A stretch of 64,000 nt of DNA, taken from the NCBI GenBank assembly GCA_025200525.1, contig CM045770.1:135436200-135500199 (forward strand), read 5' to 3'. Under the pieces are notes generated by a model that worked only from the letters and a program-made list of their open reading frames with translations, was not told the origin of the DNA and did no database searches. The position numbers and the translations under genes are program-made. The stretch is from Camellia lanceoleosa. Lineage: Eukaryota; Streptophyta; Magnoliopsida; Ericales; Theaceae. Positions 48,332-59,516 of this stretch are shown here, one piece after another. Each line of letters starts with the position of its first letter. Position 1 is the stretch's first letter.

Positions 48332-48721
48332 AGGTGATTCTATTTACATATCACATAAAAGACTTACAGTACACACCTCATATATTTTGAATTTTTTTAC
48401 TTTTCCTCAATACACCCCCTTAAATTTTGTATAATACCAAAATAACCTTATCATCTTCCCAAACTTTTAAACTCTAACCCTAACCATAACCCTAACCCTA
48501 ACCATTATTGGCCACCACCGCCTCTCACCGACACCGTTCCCTCTCCAACCACTCTCAACCTCCCACCATTGTCGTCCCTCTCCAATCTCTTCTTCCTCTC
48601 GCCACTGCTTCCTCATCTCTAACCTTCATTATCTTACTTCACAACCCCTTTCCGTCGTCAATGCCTCTTTTTGCCATTGTCGTCACAGCCCCCTCCTCTT
48701 CAGTTTCAACCACTAGATCGC

Positions 48722-48775
<54 letters not shown>

Positions 48776-49135
48776 TCTTTCAATTGCCATTGTGATCTCC
48801 TCCTATCGCTACTCACTCTTCAACCTCATCTTCTTTCTTCCAATTTCACTAGACATTGAAACCCTAGACAAAAGAGAAGAAGGCCGGGAAGGGGGTGCAG
48901 TAAAAGAGAAGGAGGATGGAAGGCAATTGTTAAGGGAAAAAGGTTAAGTTAGGGTGGTATCGGCGCCAACACGGCACTAGTGTTAGAGTATGGTTGGTAT
49001 GTATATTGAGAGATGGTGGTTGCTGTGTAGAATTTGTCCAAAAAAGTAATTTAATTAAGGGATAAATTTGTAAATAAAAAAAAATAGAAAATTGTGTGGA
49101 CTGAGAGATTGAGTGGTGTATAAATAGTATTTCCC
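48332..49135. mobile_element. Mutator-like element, Pack-MULE-like, copy 2
   Basis: The ends AGGTGATTCTATTTACATAT and the complement of the right end GGGAAATACTATTTATACAC match those of 25653-26627. Flanks CATTTGTTG and TATTTGCCA share ATTTG, and all four differences are transitions, as expected of an old 9-bp TSD. The interior again has CCCTAACC repeats (48476-48503), a GC-rich proline/serine-codon-like stretch and a (CT)n run (48727-48771). The two copies share ends and layout but only partly share interior sequence. Confidence 0.7.
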
Positions 49136-49144
49136 TATTTGCCA

Positions 49145-50439
49145 ATTTAAGGATACTAATTTTTTTGAGACAAAACTACCCTTAGTCTATTTTCATTATT
49201 CCACTACTTCTAACAAACACACCACTGCCACTTCTAGCTGCCATCTCCGGTTACTAGTGACAACTTTCCACTAACTACTACCAATCCATTTTTCAACTAC
49301 TCTCCAATGAAGTGAAATTTCGATAACTTAGCACAGTAAAATTCTCCAGCAACTCTTTGACAAGGTAAAATTTTGCTTTGCTAAGTTCATGAAATTTTAT
49401 TATTTTCAAAGCTTCAAAAATTTTCATTTAACAGCCAAAAGTATAGTGTAATTTCATTTCCTAAAAGATGTAACAAAATTAGCAATATGGTAAAATTTTA
49501 ATCAAATAAACTCTTGTAGTAAAATTTATGTAAATGAAATTCCATTCTGCATTGTTAATATGTAATTTCACTATCTTGATGAAATTTCATTGGGCAACAA
49601 CAAAATCGAACTGTTTTGAATAAAAAGATAGAAGAATAATAGAAAGAAAGAAGAAGAGACAGGAAGAACATGAATTAAATTATGCAAAAAATTTACTGTG
49701 ATTGTGAATGATGACTCAATTTAGATCTAGACTATAGTTGCGAACAGCGGTGACTCATTTTAGTCTAAAGGGTTGTTGTGAACGACACTAATGGTTGATC
49801 GGAGCCTAGATGTTATACATTTGGCCTGCTAAAATATATTTTATTAGTCTATAAATTTTTATTATTTTATAATGAGAGAGAGATGAGTGTGAGATCGTTT
49901 CACATGGGGTTGAGCCACGTCATCGAGAGTGGAATTGAGGGGACAAAGTTAGGGGATGCCACTAATAAAATATAGTAACATTTTACACATTTTTCATTTC
50001 TTTTTCCAAATTCATTAATCAAACACAACTTTAGATTCTACACTTTCCATTACTTCACTTTTAACCATCCAAAAAAAAGTGAGTCTCTTCAACAACACAA
50101 TTCGCCTAGGGATATTTCAAAATTTTTCCTTTCCAACCGAGCTTGATCCTGGTACATCCTTGCATTCTCAAGTGGGAATAAGTTTACTTTCATATCTTAT
50201 TTCCCCATGCTTATCCATGCATTTATTGTGGATAGGCTTGATTTTGGAGTCAACCCCACAAAACAACCGCTTTAGGCCACAAAAAAAAGGCTAAAAATTA
50301 TTTTAGCTCTTGTACCTATCCCTAAGGAAAAAGGCCCACTTGAATTTTAAGGGTCTAAATTTATATTTTTATAAAGGGCCCAATTTGAATTAGAAATCCA
50401 TAAAGAAAAAGCCCACTTGAATTTTAAAGGTCCAAAGTG
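49145..50439. other. Intergenic sequence
   Basis: No gene is recognised. It is AT-rich, with several GTAAAATTT/GAAATTTCA words at 49310-49600 that may be degenerate repeats. Confidence 0.35.
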
Positions 50440-50575
50440 GATAGGGATGACCACGGGCAGGGTTTGAGATAGGTCCGTCCCCGCTTCCGCCCCTCGCTCC
50501 TACTTTCAAACTCCACTCCCGCCCCAACCTCGCTACTGGTGGAATTTTGTAATCCCATCCGCGAATACTTGACCA
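50440..50575. repeat. GC-rich dispersed repeat left of the viral integrant
   Basis: GGGATGACCACGGGCAGGG, then GTCCCCGCTTCCGCCCC and AATCCCATCCGCGAATACTTG, form a GC-rich island in AT-rich DNA. A related island lies to the right of the virus at 59560-59735 (CCATCCCCCTGCCGCACCCC). Similar GGGGCGGG-type repeats are common in plant genomes. Confidence 0.45.
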
Positions 50576-50741
50576 CACTTCAAATAATTAAAAAAAATTG
50601 AGAACCATTTAAATTTTAACACACTAAATAATTTCTCTTGTTTCCATATATATAAACAGTGAGACTTTTAATATTATTATTTATTTATATTTAAACAGAG
50701 TTACAGTTTTTTAGTATTGTTTTCTTATATCTAATTGTATT

Positions 50742-51603
50742 ATATTTAATCCATTTAGTCATTTTTCCATAGTTTATATAGATGATATTCTCATTTTTTC
50801 AAAATCAATTAATGAACATTGGAAACATCTTACCGCTTTCTTTTATACTATTAAAAGTCATGGTCTAGTCATATATGCTTCTAAGATTAAATTGTTCCAA
50901 ACTAAAGTCAGATTTTTAGGATATGATATTCACCCGAATACAATTCTACCAATTAGTTGCTCTATTGAATTTGCTTCTAAATTTCTTGATGAAATTCTAG
51001 AAAAAAACCCAGTTACAACGTTTTCTAGGATCACTTAACTATATTGCTGAATTTTATAAAGACCTTAGAAAAACTTGTCAACCCTTATTTGATCGATTAA
51101 AGGACAATCCTACCCCTTGGTCTCCTACTCATACTGCTATTGTTAAACAAGTTAAACAATATGTCAAGTCTCTTCCTTGTCTTGGTAGTCCTACTGAAAA
51201 TTCCTTTAAAATTATTCAAACCGATACCTCTGATATCGGTTATGATGGCATTCTTCTCCAAAAAATCACTCCTCAGTCATCTGAACAAATTGTTCGATTT
51301 CATTCTGGTGTCTGGAATAAAGTACAAAAGAATTATAGTACTATTAAACAATAAATTTTATCTACTGTTTTATGTATTAGTAAACTTCAAGATGATATTT
51401 TAAATCAAAAATTTTTACTTCATGTTGATTGTAAATCTGCTAAGTACGTTTTAGAAAAAGATGTTTAAAATCTTGCTAGTAAGCAAATTTTTGCCCGTTG
51501 GCAATCTATATTAAGTATTTTTGATTTTGATATTGAATATATTCCTGGTTGTCAAAATTCTATTCATGATTTTCTTACCAGAGAATTTTTACAGGGTGGA
51601 TAA
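50742..51603 (+). pseudogene. Viral reverse transcriptase C-terminal part and RNase H (broken)
   Basis: The catalytic block VYIDDILIFS is at about 50773-50802. A single-base frame change lies near 51000, and RNase H follows (TDTSDIGYDG at about 51220-51250, DCK near 51430, ending after IHDFLTREFLQGG). In-frame stops occur near 51354 and 51466. This is the C-terminal half of the polyprotein whose N-terminal half ends at 59250. It would copy viral RNA into DNA, but here it is inactive. Confidence 0.88.
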
Positions 51604-51847
51604 TGCCTATTCCCTCTATTTCCATAAACAGAAAATTAAACACTACAAATCCCTGATTAAGCATACTGCTTCTTGCCTTGCTTTTCTCAAATCAACCCAT
51701 TCACCCACTAAATGTGCTCAATATATTCAGTTTCATTGGATTAAAGCTCAACGCTAGAAACTTTCTCATTATATTAATTGTTTACATTCACATACTAATC
51801 AATTAGATATCCTTTGTGAATGCTAATTTCATTTATCTATTTCACAG

Positions 51848-53190
51848 ATGTCTCGTCCCAAGCCTCCTTCTAAAGCCTTGGTCCCATCTAGTCAACATTT
51901 TGTTCCGCCTCCTTTAGAGTTAGTCACCAAATATCACCCTGCTAAATTGGTTAACCGTTACCAAATTCTTGGTAATATTCCTAAGCCCAGTTATACATCT
52001 GCTTTAGCTACTGATCCCTTTGCTTCATCTAGTCAAGAAGTTACTCCTTACCCTCCTAACCCTATTAAATCTGCCCGATCTGATTATGTTAAATCTAGTA
52101 CTACTAATCTCTTTTTCAAGGAACCTAGTCACCCAAAGAGTCATACTGTTCATGATTTGGTAAAATCTTATTTCCCTCCTGGATGGCATTCCGTTCCTCT
52201 CCATCTAGAAAAGACAATTACCTTTTATAAAGATATCCTATTCAACCACTAGTCTATTGTGATTAAACCCATTTATGATCGTACTTACACAAGTAAAATT
52301 GTGTATCATTTACTCTATATTCACAACTTTGTTTCTCTGGATGATTGGGGTTCTCCTTACTAACTAAGAGATTTGCCTGGTCATTCAATTCAATACAGTT
52401 ACTATGATTACATTGATGCTTGGTTCAAAGTTCTCTTGTATCAAAATGAGTCAAATAGTCACTCTTGGTTTCTCCAGTTTGATCAAAAGTTCAAATCTGA
52501 ATTACCTACTTGGTTTCTGCGATGGTGGACTCAGTATGGAAGCATTTCAGAAATCTTCCCATCAGTCATTATGGAACAAGTCAACTATTTTTCCACTATT
52601 TTCTCATTCAATCCTCAGCAAAGGAAATTCCCTCCATTGCTTATTTTTATATCCAAATACAAAATCCCTTGGATATTCAAATGGTAATATGGTATTTCTG
52701 ATGATGTTATTTACCGGCAACACATAGTTAAATGGTGGGATAATTTCAAGATTCCACGCATTGTTGAAATTGTTCAAACTGAATTCCCAATCAACATTCA
52801 TGCCCCTACACCTACCATGATTAAAGCTTAGCAGAACCCAACTGCTCCATTAACACAAGGAAGCCAACTTCCTCCAATCAATCTTGGAAGCCCCACATCC
52901 AGTTGTTCCAAGCCCAAGTCATCCAAATCAAAGATTAAATCCAAGTCAGCAAAGCCCAGTACTAACCAGCCCAAGTCAAAGGATAAGTCTAAATCAAAGG
53001 TTAAGCCCAAGTCCAAGTCATTCAAAGATGAGCTCCTCTAAATAGCTCATCTCCTCATGGCCCAAGCCAAGTCAGACCCGGATAACAGCAGTTCAGAAGA
53101 TGGTTCAGACAGTTCAAACTCTTCTGAAGGTTCAACTACTCAAAATCCATATGGACCCGAGTTTCAAGATGCTCAGGACCCATATGCTTA
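51848..53190 (+). pseudogene. Viral ORF2 of unknown function (broken)
   Basis: It starts at an ATG (51848) and runs 134 codons to a stop at 52250-52252. Recognisably continuous protein-like sequence then goes on with stops and frame changes to about 53190. Visible parts: a proline-rich N-terminus; a W/Y-rich middle (WFLRWW near 52511; KWWDNF near 52730); and a lysine/serine tail of repeated KPKSKS-like words (about 52880-53030), followed by an acidic serine-rich end. Position downstream of RNase H matches ORF2 of florendoviruses, for which no function is established. The basic tail suggests nucleic-acid binding, an inference. Confidence 0.65.
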
Positions 53191-54562
53191 ATTCAGTAAT
53201 TGGATTCTATATAGCTATAATTATCAACTTCAATCAATACTCATCTTTTGAGAAAAACTGTTGATATATATATATATATATATTGATTCCCTCAGTCACA
53301 TGCCTCCAAGCAATGAATAGTGAAAAAAGTCAATTTTACTGTTCACTATTCATTAAAAAGTCAACATTACTATTTATCATTCATCATGATTCATCCAATC
53401 GACAAATTCAGCACAGTAAAAAGCAGCCATCAACTTTAGTCACTCACTGAAAGCAACAGACAGCTCCCATGTGCTCCTGATGCTCCTTTTAAGTCAGAAT
53501 CATTCACTCACAAGGCTAACAGTAGTCTCTTTTGATTATAAAAGAGTCTCTGCAGTCAAGAATAAGGCAGAGTTAGAAAAGAATTTGAGCGCATTCCTTC
53601 CTTAAAAAATAGCTATCTCTGTAATATTAAGTTCGTTTTCAAGTTATGTATTTTGAAGAACTGTTTATTTCATTCCAGTAAACAATTGTAAGTTTTATTT
53701 TATTATTATTTATGTTTAACTGTTTTATTATTATTTAAACTGTTTTATTTTAGTGTTGTTTCCTTATTCCTTCTTCATGCTTCTACTTCCGTCCCTTTTG
53801 GTATCAAAGCCAAGTTATGTTGCTTTCTGTTACTAACTGAATCATTATTTCTGAAATGGCTATCTCTATAAAGAATTTGAGAAAAGAATTTGAGAGCATT
53901 CCTTCCTCAAAAAATAGCTATCTCTGTAATATTAAGTTCGTTTTCAAGTTATGTATTTTGAAGAACTATTTATTTCATTCCAGGAAACAATTGTAAGTTT
54001 TATTTTATTATTATTTATGTTTAACTATTTTAGTTATTGCTCTTATTGATACTGGTGCTGATCTTAATTGGATTCAAGAAGGATTAATTCCTACTACATA
54101 TTATGAGAAAACTAGTGAAAAATTAACTTTTTCTGATGGTAGTCAAATGCATATTAAATAATAATATTATTTATGTTTAACTATTTTATTATTATTTAAA
54201 CTGTTTTATTTTAGTGTTGTTTCCTTCTTCCTTCTTCATGCTTCTGCTTCCGTCCCTTTTGGTATCAGAGTCAAGTTATGTTGCTTTCTGTTACTAACTA
54301 AATCATTATTTCTGTGTCTACTCATTCTCTTGTGTTGAAATTGTTTACAGTCTTTTGTCTTAATCTGTCCTAATTTTATCTATGTCTTTCCACTTTGCTA
54401 TTAGCCACCCATCCTTCATCCCAAGTCCTAGGTAAGTCCTTTGGTTAGGCAGTGTTGGATCTTAGGGGTTCTCCGAACTGGGTATGTGTGAAAACATAGT
54501 ATGTGAAAACATGATAAAATTAGACAATGTATTGAGCTCACTGTAAACTATTTCAAGATAAA
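53191..54562 (+). promoter_or_regulatory. Viral intergenic region: promoter, leader and two primer sites
   Basis: TATAAAAG at 53537-53544 is a good TATA box for the genomic RNA. Downstream is a leader segment (53579-53852) with the methionine-tRNA primer site TGGTATCAAAGCC (53799-53811). A second copy of the leader starts at about 53885 and ends near 54320, with its own primer site TGGTATCAGAGTC (54260-54272). The second copy is split by a fragment of the protease gene (54027-54164). An intact viral genome would be expected to have one leader. Confidence 0.75.
54027..54164 (+). pseudogene. Stray viral aspartic-protease fragment in the leader
   Basis: About 135 bases, beginning TTATTGCTCTTATTGATACT and ending near CAAATGCATATTAAATA, match 58229-58362 with about ten differences, including a cysteine-to-tryptophan codon change after GCTGATCTTAAT. 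It encodes only the active-site DTG region. Its place inside the duplicated leader is not expected in any caulimovirid gene order. Confidence 0.9.
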
Positions 54563-55252
54563 ATGAGTCGATTATTTAGAAGTAATTCTTCGGTTAGTTC
54601 TAGGTCAACAACTTTGCCTTCTATACCTAATCAAGGTTTAGTAATCAATGAAGAAAATGTAGAAATACAAAATGATAAAATTAATTTAAGTTGGAATATA
54701 CCACGTTTACCAATTAAAGAAATTTATAAAACTACTTTTATACAAAATACATTTAATGTTAATCTCCATGTTAAAACTTTAGAACAAGTCTATGCTTTAG
54801 AAAAATCTAGAGAAACATGTCAATTATTTGATGCTAATACTATTAAACGTCATTTGAAAACTGATCATAATTTTATTCATTTAGGGTTAATTCAAGTTGG
54901 AATCAAACCATTAACACAACAAGGTAAAAATACTTCCATTTTACTATGCTTACGAGATGCTCGTTTTCTTGATTATAATGATAGCTTAATGGGTATGATA
55001 GAAACTGGTCTCCACGAAGGACCCGTCCATTTTAATTGTTTTCCTAATTTTACTTTTAGTATTAGAGACCCTCATATACTAGATGCTTTAACTCTAAATA
55101 TTCAATTACATGGCTCATTTACAAATATGAAAGAAAATGTTCATAATATTGCTTTAATTTATCGTGTTTATTACAAATGTATTAAAATCAATTTAAATGT
55201 TCAAGCCTTACATAAAAGTCCTAAAGACAAAAACCTTACTAATCCAATGTAG
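54563..55252 (+). pseudogene. Viral movement protein region, N-terminus of the polyprotein
   Basis: A clean 229-codon frame starts at ATG 54563. The 30K-superfamily-like core is suggested by IHLGLIQVGIKPLT and CLRDARFLDYNDSLMGMIET (about 54880-54995) and GPVHFNCFPNFTFSIRD (about 55021-55070). Movement proteins of this group widen plasmodesmata for spread. The frame is lost near 55250, where coding continues in another frame. It is the best-preserved part of the integrant. Confidence 0.8.
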
Positions 55253-57840
55253 TAATCATAATACTAATATAAATATTCCTCAAATGATTGAATGGAAAAA
55301 TATTACTCTCCCCGACCAATAGGTTACAGTTAATGAAAATTACAAACATAATCAAAGACAATCTACTTGTCAAAATATTCAAGATATACAATAATTTATT
55401 GATGGATCTGTTAGGATTAAATTTAATCGATCTCAATCTTCTCGTCATAGTACTTCTAGCATACCTACTGATGTTGAAACTGAAGATGAAATATTTAATA
55501 CACCTTTATTCAAAAAAAATAGTCAAATTCATATTGGTCAAACTTCTCATAGTAAAATGAAAGGCGTAGATAACTCCACCACTTCTCAAATTAGTAAACC
55601 TGCTTATTCAAAACACACACATTTACTTGAAGATGACACTGAATCGCAAGATTCCCCAACCCAAATTGATTTCGAAGTTATATCTCCAATCAATTCTCAA
55701 TTAATGACCATTAGTAAATCTTTTGCTCCTAATCTTGATAAATTACACATTGAATTTAAATCTAAAATTAATAAAACCAAACGTCATACTTATAGGCTTA
55801 AATATGATTCTGATCAACAATCTAAAATTACTCGTAAATGGTACAAATTTATGATTGAACATAAAATTGAAATTCTTTTCTTTGAATATTTAGAAGACCA
55901 TTATAAAGAAGTTCAAACAATAACAAAACATAAATGGAAAACTTCCTCTAACACTACTGTTAGTTCTAGTCATCCTCCCTTATCTACCATAATTATAGAA
56001 CATCAATGATCTACTATTCAGGCTTCTCTTTTTAAATTAACTGGCACTGACCCTGAAATCAAAAAAGTTATTAAACAAAATAATTATATCAATCAATGTC
56101 TAAAAACTATTGGCAAACAATTAGATAAAATAGAAACTAACTTAGAAGATTATTCGGCTAACCATACCTCTTTTAGTAAAACTTTAGACCAACCAATATT
56201 AAATTTACCTAGTAATTGGTCTAAACGAGATAGTCTAATAACTAAAGATAATTCTACTATTAAAGTTGTCGAACAATTATTTTCTAAATTAACTACTGAA
56301 ATAGCTTCTCCTTCTACTGAAAAAGGTCTTACTATTTTAAATCAACAACCTACTCTAGAACCTATTTCTACTCAATCAAAAACTAATACAACTGATAATG
56401 AAATTAATATCTTAGCTCAACAATTTCAATCAACTAATCTTAATAAACTTCATTATCCTAAACCTACCACTCTTACCAAAAATTGGTATTCTCATCCCAC
56501 ACCACCTGATCTCCAATATGAAGAAACTAATCTTAGTAATCAATTTTCTGTATCTGTTAAAAAGTTATACGAATGGAATATCGATGGTCTTAGTGAAGAT
56601 CAAATCCTCCAAAAATTAAATCACTTATCTATGGTTGCAAATAGTTATCTTGGTAATTACCCTGATTACACTCAACCTGAAATTGTCTCCTTGATCACCT
56701 TTGGTTTTACTGCCATGCTCAAATCTTGGTAGGAAAAATATCTTACTGAAGATCAACGAGAATCGATTTTACATGCAAGTCAAAAAGATGAAATTATTTA
56801 CCTATATTTGATAAAAATATTGGCTACTATAAACCTGATGGTATTAATACCTTAATTTATACCATAGTTCGACATTTTATAGGTACTCCTACTAATATTT
56901 ATTCTCGTATCCATGATCAACTTAGTAATCTTACTTGTCCTACATTAAGTGATTTTAGATGGTATAAAGATGTATTTACCTCTAGAGTTATGTTAAGAAA
57001 AGATTGTACTAAATCATTTTGGAAAGAAAAATTTATTAATGGATTACCTAGTCTCTTTGCCCACAAAATTAGGGATATACTTAGTCAACCTACAGGTGTT
57101 ATTGAATATAATAATCTAACTTATGGTGATATTATTAGTACTATTCAAAACGAAGGTTTAAAAATGTATATTGATCTTAAACTTAGTCAAAAAGCTGCTA
57201 AAGATAAACATAAAGCTAAATATGAATTAGGTAACTTTTTGCGAACAATATGGTTTACCTGCTGTAGCACATTCTCGTCGTAAAAAACATAAATACAATA
57301 AACATACGTCTTCTTAAAAATATTCTACTAAATATAGAAAGAATTATTCACCTTCCAAATCAACTGATAAATTTTATACTAAACCCAAAAAGAAATATTA
57401 TAAGAAATCATCCAAAATCTAAATCTACTAAAGATATTACTTGTTATAATTGTGGTAAAAAGGGTCATTATTCTAATAAATGCAAAGAAAAACAAAAATT
57501 AAAAGAAAAAGTTAATCAACTCCAAATCAATGATGAATCAAAAAATCAATTACTTGAAATCTTCCAATTAAACCAATCTGCTAGTAATTCTGATAATAAT
57601 TCTAGTAATCCTCAAGATACATCTTCTGATTACCATTCATCTAGTAATAATTCTGATAATAATATTGAATTAGGATGTAATGATGTTTGCTGTAAACCAA
57701 TTAAACAACTCGTTGTCCTTACCAAACAATATCAAGAAGAAACTGCCTTTATTGAATTAATTAGTCGATTAGAGGATCCAGAATTAAAACAGAAATATAC
57801 TGCTAAATTAAAATCTTTATTAACTGATAAGAAATTGAAA
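55253..57840 (+). pseudogene. Viral coat-protein region with zinc knuckle (broken)
   Basis: The 55557-56009 frame and later pieces (to 56730; 56990-57283) are rich in K, N, S and T, as expected for this region. The knuckle CYNCGKKGHYSNKC (57442-57483) has the CX2CX4HX4C spacing of RNA-binding coat proteins. Stops near 55320, 55390, 56008 and 56732 and frame changes near 56790, 57230 and 57415 break it. A lysine/glutamate-rich stretch follows the knuckle. Confidence 0.8.
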
Positions 57841-58965
57841 CCTGACAAACCAATTATTAGTCTATCTAAAACTTTGGAAAGATTTAAAAATAAATCAAAA
57901 GAAATTACTCTTCAAGATTTACAACAAGAGATTAATCACATCAAACATTTAATCAAAGATTTACAAAATAAAGATAAATTATTAGAAGATGAAATTACTG
58001 TTTTAAAAATTAATAAAAGTTTAGATAATTTCCAAGCTAATGATGCCATTTCCCCAGAAGAATCTGATAATGAATCTGAACATACTAATCCTAATAATCT
58101 TTTATTTGATAATCGATCCACTCATTCCTCTGATCATGAAAACAAAAGATTAAATCTTCTGAATAAAATACATATTCAAAAATGGTACTCCAAAATTAAA
58201 CTAGTAATTAATGATTTTGAATTCGAAGTTATTGCTCTTATTGATACTGGTGCTGATCTTAATTGTATTCAAGAAGGATTAATTCCTACTAAATATTATG
58301 AGAAAACTACTGAAAAATTTACTTCTGCTAATGGTAGTCAAATGTATATTAAATATAAATTACCAAAAGTCTATATTTGCCGGAACAATGTTTGTTTTAA
58401 AACATCTTTTATTTTAGTTCGAAATATGACTGATAAAGTTATTTTAGGAACACCATTTATATTTTTGCTATATCCATTTACTACTTCCAATCAGGGAATA
58501 ACTACTCAAGCCCTTCGCCATACAACTTTTAAATTTTTATCTCCTCCTGAATTTCTTGAATTAAATAAATTAAAAGATGGTTCTATTTTCCAATCCATTA
58601 ATCGATTAACTCGTCAGTTAAGATTCCTCAAAGAAGAAATTAATTACAAAAGAATTGAACAACAATTAACTAACCCAATTCTTATATCTCAAATTGAAGA
58701 ATTTAAATTAAAATTAGAAACAACTGTTTGTTCAACTCTAACCACTGCCTTTTGGCATAGGAAAAAACATGTAGTTACACTTCCATATATTAAACATTTT
58801 AATGAACGACAAATTCCTACTAAATCCAGACCTATTCAAATGAATCATGAATTAGTTGAAATATGTAAAAAAGAAATTAATGAATTATTAAAAAAAAAAT
58901 TATTAGTCATAGCAAGTCACCTTGGTCTTGCCTCGCCTTTTATGTTAATAAAAATGCTGAATTAG
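57835..58965 (+). pseudogene. Viral aspartic protease and start of reverse transcriptase
   Basis: A 376-codon open stretch. Residues 1-80 are charged and coiled-coil-like. The protease active site ALIDTGADLNC is at about 58234-58266 and a flap-region block VILGTPFIF follows at about 58438-58464. The RT N-terminus begins near 58750 (HVVTLPYIKHFNERQIPTKS). A stop and a frame change occur at 58963-58975, after which the RT continues in another frame. The protease would cut the polyprotein. Confidence 0.85.
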
Positions 58966-59250
58966 AATGAGGTGTCTCTCGCCTAGTCATTAATTATAAA
59001 CCATTACATAAAGTTTTAGAATGGATTAGATATCCAATTTCTAATAAAAAAGACTTAATTAAAAGACTTAGTCAAGCTGTCATTTTTAGTAAATTTGATT
59101 TAAAAAGTGGCTTTTGGCAAATCCAAATTCATCCTAAAGATAGATATAAAACTGCTTTTACTACACCCTTTGATCACTATGAATGGAATGTCATGCCTTT
59201 TGGATTAAAAAATACACCTAGTGAATTTCAAAATATAATGAATGATATTT
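58966..59250 (+). pseudogene. Viral reverse transcriptase N-terminal core, cut at the integration breakpoint
   Basis: INYKPLHKVLEWIRYPIS, FSKFDLKSGFWQIQIHP (about 59087-59137) with the first catalytic aspartate, TAFTTPF and WNVMPFGLKNTPSEFQNIMN (about 59186-59244) are classic pararetrovirus RT blocks. Homology stops at ATATTT (59245-59250); the next viral residues are found at 50742 on the other side of the integrant. Confidence 0.9.
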
Positions 59251-59266
59251 TGAAGGAGTTTTCTTA

Positions 59267-59516
59267 GGTGTGCAACCCACAAAAGGTGTAAGTGGGTTGC
59301 ACACCATGTGCCACTTATACAAAAGGTGTAAGTGTAAGGTGTAAGTGTAAGTGTAAGGTGTAAGTGTAAGGTGTAAATGTAAGGTGTAAGGTGTAAGTGA
59401 GTTGCACACCATGTGCCACTTACACAAAAGGTGTAAGGTGTAAGGTATAAAAGGTGTAAGTATAATGTGTAAGTGTAAAGAATAAGGTGTAAGGTGTAAG
59501 TTGCACACCATAACCA
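59267..59516. repeat. GGTGTAAGTGTAA array with inverted ends
   Basis: Beginning 17 bases after the viral breakpoint, a run of GTGTAAG/GGTGTAA words about 200 bp long lies between inverted copies of GGTGTGCAACCCAC (59267-59280; GTGGGTTGCACACC at 59292-59305; a further TTGCACACC at the right). GCACACCATGTGCCACTTA occurs twice (about 59297 and 59403). It may be a foldback transposon whose interior expanded. The frames across it are repeat products. Confidence 0.75.

Larger units (their letters stand above)
50742..59250 (+). mobile_element. Endogenous caulimovirid genome (Florendovirus-like), circularly permuted and decayed
   Basis: In linear order the block holds: end of reverse transcriptase plus RNase H, a second ORF, an intergenic leader with methionine-tRNA primer sites, movement protein, coat protein with zinc knuckle, aspartic protease, and start of reverse transcriptase. 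Joined as a circle this is one genome with polyprotein ORF1 (MP-CP-PR-RT-RH) and ORF2, the arrangement described for florendoviruses; petuvirus affinity cannot be excluded. Both ends carry ATATTT (50742-50747 and 59245-59250), where the RT gene was opened. The length is about 8.5 kb. Many stops and frame shifts in every gene show it is non-functional. No integrase is present, as is usual for the family. Confidence 0.88.

Noticed and set aside
48476..48503. Interstitial telomere
   Set aside because: Only a few imperfect CCCTAAC repeats occur (plant telomeres are CCCTAAA). A similar short run is in the related MULE at about 25930, so it belongs to the element.
50742..59250. Ty3/gypsy retrotransposon instead of a virus
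   Set aside because: No LTRs or integrase are present. The movement protein, zinc knuckle and circularly permuted order fit a caulimovirid.
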